Positions 11,841 through 20,930 of a stretch of 64,000 nucleotides of DNA are shown here, in pieces. Under the pieces are notes generated by a model. That model saw only the letters and a program-made list of their open reading frames with translations, was not told the DNA's origin and did not search any database. The DNA is taken from NCBI RefSeq assembly GCF_002869965.1, contig NZ_PEBS01000014.1, positions 35,432 through 99,431 on the forward strand. The letters are read 5' to 3'. How positions within the stretch are numbered: the stretch's first letter is position 1; each line of letters starts with the position of its first letter. The translations under genes were made by a program, and so were the position numbers. This DNA is from Janthinobacterium sp. ROICE36 (GTDB taxonomy: Bacteria; Pseudomonadota; Gammaproteobacteria; Burkholderiales; Burkholderiaceae_D).

Positions 11841-12956
11841 ATGGCAAACACATGGCAAGCAGGGCGGCGCATTGGAGTGGGATTGACCTTGGCGGCGGCC
11901 GTGCTGGCCTTGCCTGCCCAGGCCCAGGAAGAAAAAATACTGAACATCTATAACTGGTCGGACTATATCGGCGACGATACGATCAAGAATTTTGAGAAGG
12001 AAACGGGCATCAAGGTACGTTACGACGTTTTCGACAATAACGAAATCCTCAATGCGAAACTGGTGGCGGGCAAGTCCGGCTACGATATCGTCGTGCCGAC
12101 GGCCCAGTGGGCGCGCCTGCAGATCGACGCGGGCCTGCTGCGCAAACTCGACAAGAGCAAGCTGACGAATCTGGGCAACCTGGACCAGAACCTGCAGGCC
12201 AAGCTGTCGAAGATCGACCCGAACAACGATTACCTGGTCGACTGGCTGTGGGGTTACACGACGGTGGGCATCAACGTCAACAAGGTCAAGGCCGCGCTGG
12301 GCGGCATGCCCATGCCTGACAACGCCTGGGACCTGATCTTCGACCCGAAATACGCGGCCAAGCTGAAATCGTGCGGCGTGTCCTTCCTCGACTCGCCGTC
12401 CGAAGTGCTGCCGGCCGCCCTGCAATACCTGGGCAAGCCCGCGTACTCGAAAACGGCTGGCGACTATCAGGAAGCGGGCAAGGTACTGCAAGCGATCCGC
12501 CCCTACGTAACCCTGTTCAGCTCGTCAGGCTACATCAACGACATGGCCAACGGCTCCGTTTGCGTCGCGCTGGGCTGGTCGGGCGACATCAATATCGCGC
12601 GCCAGCGCGCCATCGATGCGAAAAACGGCAATGTGATCCAGGTGCTGGTGCCGAAGACGGCCGCGCTGATGTTCGATACCATGGCCATCCCCGCCGACGC
12701 GCCGCACCCGAACAATGCGCACCTGTTCATCAACTACATTTTGCGTCCGCAAGTGCATGCCAGCCTGAGCAACAAGGTGTTTTACGCGAATCCGAATCCG
12801 GCCAGCATCAAGTATGTACGCAAGGATATCGGCGAGAACAAGGCCATCTTCCTGTCGGACGCCGACAAGCAGCGCATGGCGGCGCCAGAAGCGACCACGG
12901 CCGATATCCGCCGCTTGATGACGCGCATCTATACGAAGTTCAAGACGGGAGTTTGA
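11841..12956 (+). CDS. Polyamine-type ABC transporter periplasmic binding protein (PotF/SpuD family)
   Basis: A 371-residue exported protein. It has an Arg-containing N-terminus, a hydrophobic core and a cleavage-like AQAQE site near residue 29, then the hallmark LNIYNWSDYIGDDTIKNFEKETGI of PotF/PotD-like solute-binding proteins. YDIVVPTAQWARLQIDAGLLRKLDKSKL and the LPAALQYLGKP region also fit. PotF-like proteins bind putrescine or spermidine. No permease or ATPase genes are adjacent, so the partner transporter is elsewhere or the protein is an orphan sensor or binder. GGAGG lies about 8 nt before the ATG. Confidence 0.9.
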   Translation: MANTWQAGRRIGVGLTLAAAVLALPAQAQEEKILNIYNWSDYIGDDTIKNFEKETGIKVRYDVFDNNEILNAKLVAGKSGYDIVVPTAQWARLQIDAGLLRKLDKSKLTNLGNLDQNLQAKLSKIDPNNDYLVDWLWGYTTVGINVNKVKAALGGMPMPDNAWDLIFDPKYAAKLKSCGVSFLDSPSEVLPAALQYLGKPAYSKTAGDYQEAGKVLQAIRPYVTLFSSSGYINDMANGSVCVALGWSGDINIARQRAIDAKNGNVIQVLVPKTAALMFDTMAIPADAPHPNNAHLFINYILRPQVHASLSNKVFYANPNPASIKYVRKDIGENKAIFLSDADKQRMAAPEATTADIRRLMTRIYTKFKTGV

Positions 12957-12964
12957 GGTAATAG

Positions 12965-13026
12965 CTCCCGTAGGGAGATACAAGGATGGCGCGAGGGACG
13001 GGCCGGTAGGCCGTCACTGGCGCCAT
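12965..13026. repeat. Inverted-repeat cluster 3' of the binding-protein gene
   Basis: Two nested hairpins: CTCCC-gta-GGGAG at 12965-12977, and a longer one with outer arms ATGGCGC / GCGCCAT (12986-12992 and 13020-13026) and inner arms GACGG / CCGTC. There is no T-tract on either strand, so it is more likely a 3' stabilising or convergent-transcription structure than a canonical terminator. Confidence 0.4.
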
Positions 13027-13047
13027 GCGATATTGCCGAGGTGAACA

Positions 13048-13173
13048 CTACTCGTGGTAGCGGTCCATCAGCTTGTGGTGGCTGCCGCGCATTTCTTCGA
13101 TCAGTTCAAAGGCGACGAAGCCGATGATGGCGGCGAAGATGGCGATAAAGAGAAAAACGAGGAAGGTTAACAT
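13048..13173 (-). CDS. Small single-span membrane protein (41 aa), hypothetical
   Basis: A short frame reading MLTFLVFLFIAIFAAIIGF, then a charged tail containing FELIEEMRGSHHKLMDRYHE. The N-terminal 20 residues form one strong hydrophobic helix and the tail is polar, the usual layout of bacterial small membrane proteins. The upstream AAAGA is only a weak ribosome site. The gene lies in an otherwise empty 417-bp gap; 13174-13342 holds nothing else I can support. Conservation is unknown to me. Confidence 0.5.
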   Translation of the reverse strand: MLTFLVFLFIAIFAAIIGFVAFELIEEMRGSHHKLMDRYHE

Positions 13174-13342
13174 GGTCTTTCAGCCGCCGTTGGACGGCTG
13201 TCCGCTGGGTTGCTCAAGGTGCCAGAGCAGCGCTCCAACACGTAGTTGATGCCATTAAACTCTAGCAGATCGGCAGCGCTTTGCAAGGCTGCTGAGTTGT
13301 AATTCCTGCCAGTATTTGTCCCAGCGCACTTTTTGCGCATTA

Positions 13343-13384
13343 CCCTTATTTCACCACCCTTATTTCACCACCCTTATTTCACCA
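13343..13384. repeat. Three tandem copies of a 14-bp unit at the sixA 3' end
   Basis: The unit CCCTTATTTCACCA is repeated exactly three times. The right-hand copy contains the sixA stop codon (TAA on the minus strand) and the two others are in the 3' untranslated region, consistent with slippage duplication. Confidence 0.9.
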
Positions 13385-13832
13385 CCAGATCATGCGCCAT
13401 CACGGCTTTCAAATAGACGCTGATCGGGTCGCCCGGTTCGCGCTGCGAAAACCACCAGGCGCTGGCCTTGCGCATTTCCCATTCCTGCTCCTCGCCCGTC
13501 AGCAGCAGGGCCGCCGCCTGGCCCAGCGTTGGCTGGTGGCCGACGATGAGCACGGTTTCCTTGCCGGCTGGCCAGTTGGCCGCCTTGAGGATGTCTTCCG
13601 CCTCGGCGCCGGGCGCCAGTTCCGGCATCAGCTTGAACTTGCGTCCCAGCGCTTCCGCCGTTTGCAAGGTGCGCAGGGCGGGGCTGACGAGGATGCGGCA
13701 ATTTTCCGGTAGTTGCGAAGCCAGCCATTCGCCCATGCGTCGCGCCTGTTTCTGGCCTTTGACGGTCAGGGCGCGTTCGAGGTCGGGCAGGCCCGGCTCG
13801 GCTTCTGCGTGTCGCCACAAGATGATATCCAT
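13374..13832 (-). CDS. sixA: Phosphohistidine phosphatase SixA
   Basis: A 152-residue histidine-phosphatase-superfamily protein of normal SixA length. The N-terminal catalytic motif is LWRHAEAE (RHG-type), followed by LTVKGQKQARRMGEWL and SPALRTLQTAEAL, and the second catalytic His is in VGHQPTLGQ. E. coli SixA dephosphorylates phosphohistidine on HPt or NPr proteins. It follows ppk1 by 25 bp on the same strand with a GGAG ribosome site. That makes it likely to be co-transcribed with ppk1 and perhaps under phosphate control. Confidence 0.92.
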   Translation of the reverse strand: MDIILWRHAEAEPGLPDLERALTVKGQKQARRMGEWLASQLPENCRILVSPALRTLQTAEALGRKFKLMPELAPGAEAEDILKAANWPAGKETVLIVGHQPTLGQAAALLLTGEEQEWEMRKASAWWFSQREPGDPISVYLKAVMAHDLVVK

Positions 13833-13857
13833 GCTGTGCTCCTGTGTGTAAAATTGC

Positions 13858-15951
13858 CTATTCGCCGACCTCCGCGCCCGGCGTGCCCAAGGTGTGCATC
13901 AAATACTGCTGGGCGCTGAACGGCGTTTGCTTGCCGCGCGGCTTGCGGCGCGCGTAGTGGCCTGTCGGCTCCAGTTCCCATGCATTCGTATTATCCTTCA
14001 AATACGGATTCAGGCCCTCGGCGATCACGCGCCGCTTCAGCGCCCGGTCCAGCACGGGGAAGGCCACTTCCACGCGGCGGAACAGGTTGCGGCTCATCCA
14101 GTCGGCGCTGGCCAGGTAGACATCGTGCGCCAGGTCGTTGCGGAAGTAATAAATGCGACTGTGCTCAAGGAAACGGCCGATCACGGAGCGCACCTTGATG
14201 TTTTCCGACAAGCCCGGCACGCCCGGCTTCAGGGTGCAGGCGCCGCGCACGATCAGGTCGATCTTCACGCCATCGGTCGAGGCCGCATACAGGGCGCGGA
14301 TCACGGATTCATCGACGAGCGCGTTGACTTTCACGATGATGCGTCCGCGCCGGCCGGAGCGGGCGATCTTCGCCTCGTTGCGGATGGCCTTGATGATTTC
14401 GCTTTGCAGGCCGAACGGCGCCAGCCACAGGTGGTTCAGGTTGTGCGGCTTGGTCAGGCTGGTCAGGTGGATGAAGACTTCGTTCACTTCCACGGCCAGG
14501 TCCTGGTTGGCCGTCAGCAAGCCGAAGTCCGTGTACAGTTTGGTGGTGGTGGGGTGGTAGTTGCCGGTACCCAAGTGGGCATAGAAGCGCAGCGCGCCTT
14601 CTTCGCGGCGGATGACGAGCGCCACCTTGGCATGGGTTTTCAAGCCCACCACGCCGTACACGACTTGCGCGCCCGCTTGCTCCAGCTTGTCGGCCCAGTT
14701 GATATTGGCTTCCTCGTCGAAGCGCGCCATCAATTCCACGATGACCGTCACTTCCTTGCCCATTTTCGCCGCCGTGATCAGTGACTCCATCAGGTCCGAA
14801 TTCATGCCTGTGCGGTAGATCGTTTGCTTGATGGCGACGACGGATGGGTCGTAAGCGGCGCTGCGCACGAAATCGATCACCGTCTGGAACGACTGGTAGG
14901 GGTGGTGCAGCAGGATGTCGTGCTTGTTCAGCGCGGCAAAGATGTCGTTGCCGATGGCTTTATGCGCCAGACCGGGGAAGAAGGGCGGGAAGCGCAATTC
15001 CGGCAGCTTGACGTGGTCGATCATTTCCGACAGGCGCACCAGGTTGACGGGGCCGTTGACGCGGTACAGCCGGCTTTGATCCAGGCTGAACTGGTCGAGC
15101 AGGAACTGTGACAGTTCTGGCGGGCAATTGCGCGCCACTTCCAGGCGCACGGAGGTGCCGAACTGGCGCCCCACCAGTTCGCCCTTCAAGGCCTGGCGCA
15201 GGTTCTTGACTTCGTCTTCGTCCACCCACAGGTCGCTGTCGCGCGTGACGCGAAATTGCGAATAGGCAATCACTTCGCGCCCGGCGAACAGATCCGAGAT
15301 GTGGGCGTGGATGACGGAGGACAATAAACAGAAGGACACGCCATCGCCGGATATCTCGTCCGGCAACTTGATGACACGCGGCAAGACACGGGGCGCCTTG
15401 ACGATGGCGATCGCCGTGCCGCGCCCGAAGGCATCCTTGCCGCTCAGCGAAACGATGAAATTGAGGCTTTTATTGATTACTTGCGGGAATGGGTGAGCCG
15501 GGTCGAGGCCGATGGGCGTGAGCAGGGGGCGCACTTCGCGGTCGAAATACTTCTTGACCCAGGCGCGCTGCGCCTCGTTGCGGTCGCTGTCACGCAGCAA
15601 ATGCACGCCCGCTTCGCGCAAGGCCGGCAGGACTTCGCTATTTAATATCTCGTACTGGCGTTCCACCAGCGCATGGCATTCCTTGCCGATGCGTTCCAGG
15701 TTGGCCGCCAGGGCAGGGTGGCCGGCCAGCGAACCGCCGATGCTGCCGGCCGCCAGCAGGCTGGCCACGCGCACCTCGAAGAACTCATCCATATTGCTGC
15801 TGACGATGCACAGGTAGCGCAGGCGCTCGAGCAGCGGAATGTTCGGGTCTTCCGCCTGGGCCATCACGCGCCGGTTGAAAGTCAGTTGCGACAGTTCGCG
15901 GTCAAGCAGGATGCCCGATTTGGTCACTTCCGTGTGCAGTTCAGGTTTCAT
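13858..15951 (-). CDS. ppk1: Polyphosphate kinase 1
   Basis: A 697-residue enzyme that reversibly polymerises the ATP gamma-phosphate into polyphosphate. Visible blocks are the N-terminal LSQLTFNRRVMAQAED and SSNMDEFFEVRVASL, the autophosphorylated-histidine motif GLKTHAKVALVIRRE, the second conserved His in FLEHSRIYYF, and SADWMSRNLFRRVEVAFPV. Length and order match PPK1. It is divergent from the pst operon, with a Pho-box-like element upstream on its own strand, and is followed by sixA. The exopolyphosphatase gene that often accompanies ppk is absent here. Confidence 0.97.
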   Translation of the reverse strand: MKPELHTEVTKSGILLDRELSQLTFNRRVMAQAEDPNIPLLERLRYLCIVSSNMDEFFEVRVASLLAAGSIGGSLAGHPALAANLERIGKECHALVERQYEILNSEVLPALREAGVHLLRDSDRNEAQRAWVKKYFDREVRPLLTPIGLDPAHPFPQVINKSLNFIVSLSGKDAFGRGTAIAIVKAPRVLPRVIKLPDEISGDGVSFCLLSSVIHAHISDLFAGREVIAYSQFRVTRDSDLWVDEDEVKNLRQALKGELVGRQFGTSVRLEVARNCPPELSQFLLDQFSLDQSRLYRVNGPVNLVRLSEMIDHVKLPELRFPPFFPGLAHKAIGNDIFAALNKHDILLHHPYQSFQTVIDFVRSAAYDPSVVAIKQTIYRTGMNSDLMESLITAAKMGKEVTVIVELMARFDEEANINWADKLEQAGAQVVYGVVGLKTHAKVALVIRREEGALRFYAHLGTGNYHPTTTKLYTDFGLLTANQDLAVEVNEVFIHLTSLTKPHNLNHLWLAPFGLQSEIIKAIRNEAKIARSGRRGRIIVKVNALVDESVIRALYAASTDGVKIDLIVRGACTLKPGVPGLSENIKVRSVIGRFLEHSRIYYFRNDLAHDVYLASADWMSRNLFRRVEVAFPVLDRALKRRVIAEGLNPYLKDNTNAWELEPTGHYARRKPRGKQTPFSAQQYLMHTLGTPGAEVGE

Positions 15952-16027
15952 ATTCTTTTGTCTTTGCAGATAGTTAATTCTAGCCGTATTTCATCATGTA
16001 TGACGCGTTGTGAGTGTAATCATGAAA

Positions 16028-16045
16028 TATGACGTAAGCGTGACA
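16028..16045 (-). promoter_or_regulatory. Pho-box-like PhoB site facing ppk1
   Basis: On the minus strand two half-sites, TGTCA and CGTCA, are spaced 11 bp apart as in a Pho box (TGTCA-N6-CGTCA-TA). The site lies about 77 bp upstream of the ppk1 start. The inference is PhoB activation of ppk1-sixA; the second half-site is imperfect. Confidence 0.6.
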
Positions 16046-16138
16046 TAAGCGGTCATAAAGCGTCGTCCATTCTGTCATTTTTCGCGCCGGAAATGACGCT
16101 TCCCCGGGCGTAGGCAAATATTTCATGAAATTTTGCGC

Positions 16139-16172
16139 ATGTCATAAAGCTGTCATATTCGCTTGCTAGACT
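16139..16172 (+). promoter_or_regulatory. Pho box and -10 of the pstS promoter
   Basis: TGTCATAAAGCTGTCATA (16140-16157) is a near-consensus Pho box with two TGTCA half-sites 11 bp apart. A -10-like TAGACT follows at 16167-16172, the expected spacing for PhoB replacing a -35 element. It sits about 50 bp before the pstS ATG. Confidence 0.85.
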
Positions 16173-16222
16173 GCGCAGCATTCAACCGGGACTTTGTGTC
16201 CTAACAACCCTGAGGACTTGAT

Positions 16223-17272
16223 ATGCAAATGAAGCAAATGTTCAAATTTATCGTCGTGGGTGCTTCGGCAGCGATGGCATTTTCTTCCGCTTCCGTCATG
16301 GCGGCAGATATGACAGGTGCTGGTGCGACCTTCCCGTACCCGATCTACGCCAAATGGGCTGAAACTTACAAAGCCAATACGGGCAACGGCCTGAACTACC
16401 AGTCCGTCGGCTCCGGCGCCGGCATCAAGCAAATCAAGGCCAAGACTGTTGAATTCGGTGCCTCGGACATGCCGTTGAAGGCAGAAGAGCTGGAAGAAGC
16501 AGGCCTGATGCAGTTCCCTGCCATCATGGGCGGCGTGGTCACCATCGTCAACCTCGACGGCGTGAAACCTGGCCAGCTGAAGATGACTGGCAAGGTCGTT
16601 GCCGACATCTACCTGGGCAAGATCACCAAATGGAGCGCTCCTGAGATCGCTGCTTTGAACAGCGGCGTCAAGCTGCCGGACACGGAAATCACCGTGGTGC
16701 ACCGCGCCGACGGTTCGGGTACGTCTTTCCTGTTCACCGACTTCCTGTCGAAAACCAACCCGGAATTCAAATCGAAAATCGGTGCTGGCTCGGCTGTGAA
16801 ATGGGCAGTGGGCGTGGGCGGCAAGGGTAACGAAGGCGTCGCCGCCAACGTACAGCGTATCAAGGGTTCGATCGGCTACGTCGAGTGGGCTTACGCCAAG
16901 AAAAACCATATGTCGCACACCCAGCTGCAAAACAAGGACGGCAACTACCTGCAGCCTGATGACGAAAACTTCAAGGCAGCAGCCGCTTCGGCACCATGGA
17001 CGCAAACCCCAGGCTTCGGCGTGGTCCTGACCGACCAGGCTGGCAAGAACAGCTGGCCTATCACCGGCGTGTCGTTCATCCTGATGCACAAAGTCCAGCC
17101 TGACGCAGCCAAGGCAAAAGAAGTCCTGAAATTCTTCGACTGGGCCTACAAGAACGGCGGCGCCGCTGCTGTTGAACTGGACTACGTGCCGATGCCGGCA
17201 TCGGTCGTGAAACTGGTGCAGGAATCGTGGAAAGCCAACCTGAAAGATGCTTCGGGCAAAGCCATCTATTAA
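16223..17272 (+). CDS. pstS: Phosphate ABC transporter periplasmic binding protein PstS
   Basis: A 349-residue exported protein. A Sec signal peptide (MKQMFKFIVVGASAAMAF, cleavage near VMAAD) is followed by the PstS signature GAGATFPYPIYAKWAE, the phosphate-loop region YQSVGSGAGIKQI, and HRADGSGTSFLFTDFLSK. It binds periplasmic phosphate for PstCAB. It is the first gene of the Pst-Pho operon behind a Pho box, and is separated from pstC by a large hairpin that probably lets pstS mRNA accumulate in excess. Confidence 0.97.
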   Translation: MQMKQMFKFIVVGASAAMAFSSASVMAADMTGAGATFPYPIYAKWAETYKANTGNGLNYQSVGSGAGIKQIKAKTVEFGASDMPLKAEELEEAGLMQFPAIMGGVVTIVNLDGVKPGQLKMTGKVVADIYLGKITKWSAPEIAALNSGVKLPDTEITVVHRADGSGTSFLFTDFLSKTNPEFKSKIGAGSAVKWAVGVGGKGNEGVAANVQRIKGSIGYVEWAYAKKNHMSHTQLQNKDGNYLQPDDENFKAAAASAPWTQTPGFGVVLTDQAGKNSWPITGVSFILMHKVQPDAAKAKEVLKFFDWAYKNGGAAAVELDYVPMPASVVKLVQESWKANLKDASGKAIY

Positions 17273-17337
17273 TTCGATAGCTTGACCACAGCAGTACCAT
17301 CCTTGCCCCTCCGCCAGCAACACGGCGGGGCAGGGAG

Positions 17338-17381
17338 TTAGCCAGGACCGCCCGCAAGCCCTTGCAGGCGGTCCTGGCTAA
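17338..17381 (+). promoter_or_regulatory. Long hairpin in the pstS-pstC gap
   Basis: A perfect 15-bp stem (arms 17338-17352 and 17367-17381), extended inward by GCAAG/CTTGC. It is followed by an A-rich rather than T-rich run, so it is not a typical terminator. By analogy with other binding-protein genes it may act as a 3' stabiliser or processing site giving more PstS than membrane components. Confidence 0.7.
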
Positions 17382-17432
17382 AAGAGCAAGATAAAAATAG
17401 CAATACCTGCAGTACCACCCACATGGCACATT

Positions 17433-18452
17433 ATGAGCGCACAATCTACCTCCTCCACGATCCCCATGCCAGGCGGCACCATGACCGATTCCATCAGTCA
17501 CGCGCAAATGCTTACCACCATGCGCAAGCAGCGTATCCAGGATTTCCTGTTCCACAAGGTGACGATGCTGTTCGCCCTGTCGGTGCTGGTCGTCCTGGTC
17601 GGCATCATCATTTCGCTGATCATGGAATCGATACCGGCCTTCAAGACCTTCGGCCTGCATTTCATCGTGTCGGCCGAGTGGGACCCCGTCAATGACCAGT
17701 ACGGCGCCCTGATCCCCATCATCGGCACCCTGGTGACGTCGGTGATTGCCCTGCTGATCGCCTTTCCCGTCAGCTTCGGCATCGCCCTGTTCCTCACGGA
17801 AATCTGCCCGGCCTGGCTACGCCGCCCGCTGGGCACGGCTGTCGAGCTGCTGGCCGGCGTGCCATCGATCATCTACGGCATCTGGGGTTTGTTTGTCTTC
17901 GCCCCCCTGTTTGCCGATCACGTCCAGCCTATCCTGAAAGCCACGCTGGGCAACGTGCCCGTCATCGGCCAGCTGTTCAGCGGCCCCATGATGGGCATCG
18001 GCTTGCTGACGGCCGGCCTGGTGCTGGCCATCATGATCATCCCCTTCATCGCCTCCGTGATGCGCGACGTGTTTGAAATCGTCCCCGCCGTGCTGAAGGA
18101 ATCGGCCTACGGCCTGGGTTGCACGCGCTGGGAAGTGGTGCGCAAGATCGTCTTGCCATACACCAAGACTGGCGTCGTCGGCGGCGTCATGCTGGGCCTG
18201 GGCCGCGCGCTGGGCGAAACCATGGCCGTCACCTTCGTCATCGGTAACGCCAACAAGCTGTCGTGGTCGCTGTTTGCCGCCGGTAACAGTATTACATCCC
18301 TGCTGGCCAATGAATTCGGCGAAGCGCAATCCGAGTTGCACGTGGCTTCGCTGTTTTCGCTGGCGCTGATCCTGTTTGTCATCACCTTTATCGTCTTATC
18401 CGCCGCCAAGCTGATGCTGGCTGGCATGTCCCGCAAGGAAGGCACGAAATGA
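17433..18452 (+). CDS. pstC: Phosphate ABC transporter permease PstC
   Basis: A 339-residue inner-membrane permease. The first 45 residues are cytoplasmic, followed by six hydrophobic spans. The MetI-like coupling motif lies in [25 protein letters not shown], and [15 protein letters not shown] is typical of PstC. It pairs with PstA to form the channel. A second in-frame ATG (MTDSISHAQ) could be used. Its stop overlaps the pstA start by 4 bp. Confidence 0.97.
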   Translation: MSAQSTSSTIPMPGGTMTDSISHAQMLTTMRKQRIQDFLFHKVTMLFALSVLVVLVGIIISLIMESIPAFKTFGLHFIVSAEWDPVNDQYGALIPIIGTLVTSVIALLIAFPVSFGIALFLTEICPAWLRRPLGTAVELLAGVPSIIYGIWGLFVFAPLFADHVQPILKATLGNVPVIGQLFSGPMMGIGLLTAGLVLAIMIIPFIASVMRDVFEIVPAVLKESAYGLGCTRWEVVRKIVLPYTKTGVVGGVMLGLGRALGETMAVTFVIGNANKLSWSLFAAGNSITSLLANEFGEAQSELHVASLFSLALILFVITFIVLSAAKLMLAGMSRKEGTK

Positions 18453-19345
18453 GCCAGCTCAGCCAAGTTAGCACCCACGACGTTCCGGCCAAGCCGGCCA
18501 TGAACCCCGTCTACCGCAAGCGTTTGCTGATGCACCGCATCGGCATCGCCCTGTCGGTGGCTGCCATGGCCCTGGGCCTGGCCGTGCTGGTGTGGATTTT
18601 GTTCACGCTGGTGATCAAGGGTTTCGGCGCCCTGTCCGTCGACCTGTTCACGCAAACGACGCCGGCGCCCGGCAGCGAAGGCGGCGGCCTGATCAATGCC
18701 ATCGTCGGCAGCGCCCTGATGGTGGGCCTGGCAACTGTCGTCAGCACCCCGATCGGCATTCTGGCCGGCATCTACCTGGCCGAATACGGCGAGGAAAACA
18801 AGCTGGCGCACGTGACGCGCTTTGTCACGGACATCATGTTGTCGGCACCATCGATCGTCATCGGCCTGTTCGTGTATGCGCTGTATGTTTCGCAGGTAAA
18901 ACATTTTTCGGGTTATGCAGGCGCCATCGCCCTGTCGCTGATCGCCGTGCCCGTGGTGGTGCGCACGACGGACAATATGCTGCGCCTGGTACCGAACAGC
19001 CTGCTGGAAGCTGCGTTTGCCCTGGGTGCGCCGCGCTGGAAGGTGGCCACCCTGGTGCGCTTGCGCGCCGTCAAGGCGGGCGTCATCACCGGCGTGCTGC
19101 TGGCATTGGCCCGCATCGCCGGCGAAACGGCGCCGCTGCTGTTCACGGCCCTGAATAACCAGTTCCAAAGCTTCAACATGAATGCGCCGATGGCCAACTT
19201 GCCGTCCGTCATCGCTTCGTTTGCGATGAGCCCGTACGACAACTGGCGCTCGCTGGCCTGGGGTGGCGCACTGCTGATCACCTTCAGCGTGCTGGCCTTG
19301 AATATCCTGTCGCGCACCGTGTTCAGCCAAAAAGTCCCTAATTAA
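18449..19345 (+). CDS. pstA: Phosphate ABC transporter permease PstA
   Basis: A 298-residue MetI-like permease starting inside the pstC stop (ATGA). TM segments begin at [21 protein letters not shown]. The PstA blocks [34 protein letters not shown] and the coupling loop [29 protein letters not shown] are clear. It forms the phosphate channel with PstC. Confidence 0.97.
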   Translation: MSQLSQVSTHDVPAKPAMNPVYRKRLLMHRIGIALSVAAMALGLAVLVWILFTLVIKGFGALSVDLFTQTTPAPGSEGGGLINAIVGSALMVGLATVVSTPIGILAGIYLAEYGEENKLAHVTRFVTDIMLSAPSIVIGLFVYALYVSQVKHFSGYAGAIALSLIAVPVVVRTTDNMLRLVPNSLLEAAFALGAPRWKVATLVRLRAVKAGVITGVLLALARIAGETAPLLFTALNNQFQSFNMNAPMANLPSVIASFAMSPYDNWRSLAWGGALLITFSVLALNILSRTVFSQKVPN

Positions 19346-19371
19346 ACAGATATTGAGCGAAGCGAACCCAC

Positions 19372-20166
19372 ATGAATACGCAAATGAATCCAGCACAAGA
19401 CCTGGCACCAAAGAAAAAAACCATCGAGATTTCGGGCCTGAACTTTTTTTACGGCAAAACGCAAAGCTTGCATAACGTCAACCTGGACATCCACGAGAAA
19501 AAGGTGACGGCCTTCATCGGCCCGTCCGGTTGCGGCAAATCAACCCTGCTGCGCACCCTGAACCGCATGTACGACCTGTACCCTGGCCAGCGCGCGGAAG
19601 GCTCGATCCTTTACCGCGGCCGCAACGTGCTCGACGCCGACCAGGACGTCAACATGCTGCGCGCCAAGGTCGGCATGGTGTTCCAGAAGCCGACGCCGTT
19701 CCCCATGTCCGTCTACGACAATATCGCCTTCGGCGTGCGCCTGTATGAAGACCTGTCGAAGGGCGAAATGGATGAGCGCGTCGAGTGGGCCCTGAAAAAG
19801 GCCGCGCTGTGGGGCGAAGTCAAGGATAAGCTGAACAAGAGCGGCCTGTCGCTGTCGGGCGGCCAGCAGCAGCGTTTGTGCATCGCGCGCGGCGTGGCCG
19901 TGAAGCCGGATGTGCTGCTGCTCGACGAGCCGACCTCGGCGCTGGACCCGATTTCGACCTCGAAAGTGGAAGAGCTGATCAGCGAGCTGAAACAGGATTA
20001 CACGATCGCCATCGTGACGCACAATATGCAGCAGGCGGCGCGCTGCTCCGACTACACGGCGTATATGTATCTGGGCGAACTGGTGGAATTCGGCGAAACG
20101 GACCAGATTTTCATGAATCCTGCCCGCAAGGAGACGCAGGATTACATCACCGGCCGCTTCGGCTGA
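19372..20166 (+). CDS. pstB: Phosphate ABC transporter ATPase PstB
   Basis: A 264-residue ATPase with Walker [11 protein letters not shown]-loop [14 protein letters not shown] (the MS-V/I-YDN block is diagnostic for PstB), signature [13 protein letters not shown], Walker [14 protein letters not shown] and H-loop IVTHNMQQA. It energises PstCA and, with PhoU, signals phosphate status to PhoR. Confidence 0.98.
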   Translation: MNTQMNPAQDLAPKKKTIEISGLNFFYGKTQSLHNVNLDIHEKKVTAFIGPSGCGKSTLLRTLNRMYDLYPGQRAEGSILYRGRNVLDADQDVNMLRAKVGMVFQKPTPFPMSVYDNIAFGVRLYEDLSKGEMDERVEWALKKAALWGEVKDKLNKSGLSLSGGQQQRLCIARGVAVKPDVLLLDEPTSALDPISTSKVEELISELKQDYTIAIVTHNMQQAARCSDYTAYMYLGELVEFGETDQIFMNPARKETQDYITGRFG

Positions 20167-20214
20167 TCCGCCGCGCATCGCTATACACAAGACAACTGAA
20201 TACGGAGAGACAGC

Positions 20215-20925
20215 ATGATAGGCGAACATTCATCCAAGCAATACGACAACGAACTCGAAGCGATCCGCTCGAAAGTGCTACTGATGGGTGGCATCGTTGA
20301 AACCCAGTTCCTCGACGCGATGACGTGCTTTCGCATCGGCAATCCGGAACGCGCCGACCGCGTGATGCGCGAAGACGACGTCGTCAACCAGCTGGAAGTG
20401 TCGCTGGACGACGCCTGCAGCCACTTGATCGTGCGCCGCCAGCCGGCCGCCAACGATTTGCGCACCATCATGGCTACCATCAAGGTGATTACCGACCTCG
20501 AGCGCGTAGGCGACGAGGCGACCAAAATCGCCCGCGTGGCGAAGAACTTGCACAAGCGGGGCAACGGCGTCGTCAACCATTACGAGATGGTGCGCGGCAT
20601 TGCCAACACGGCCACCGACATGCTGCACGATGCGCTCGATGCATTCGCGCGCAACGATGGCAAGCAGGCCTTACAATTAATTGCACAAGATGCCATCATC
20701 GACCATGAGTTTCGGTCTATCATGCGCAATTTGATCACCTTTATGATGGAAGACCCGCGCACGATTTCGGCGGCGCTCGATACCCTGTGGGTGGCCAAGG
20801 CCATCGAACGGATCGGCGACCATGCGAAAAACATCGCCGAATACGTGATTTACGTGGTTGAAGGCAAGGACATCCGCCACACCAAGGTGGCTGCTCCCGC
20901 CATTTCCGAGGAGCTCCCTGAGTAA
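20215..20925 (+). CDS. phoU: Phosphate signalling protein PhoU
   Basis: A 236-residue protein made of two three-helix PhoU repeats. The characteristic metal-binding-type motifs are seen as ERVGDEATKIAR in the first repeat and ERIGDHAKNIAEYVIY in the second. PhoU mediates inhibition of PhoR by the Pst transporter when phosphate is plentiful. GGAGA precedes the ATG; phoB begins 5 bp after its stop. Confidence 0.97.
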   Translation: MIGEHSSKQYDNELEAIRSKVLLMGGIVETQFLDAMTCFRIGNPERADRVMREDDVVNQLEVSLDDACSHLIVRRQPAANDLRTIMATIKVITDLERVGDEATKIARVAKNLHKRGNGVVNHYEMVRGIANTATDMLHDALDAFARNDGKQALQLIAQDAIIDHEFRSIMRNLITFMMEDPRTISAALDTLWVAKAIERIGDHAKNIAEYVIYVVEGKDIRHTKVAAPAISEELPE

Positions 20926-20930
20926 GCTTT

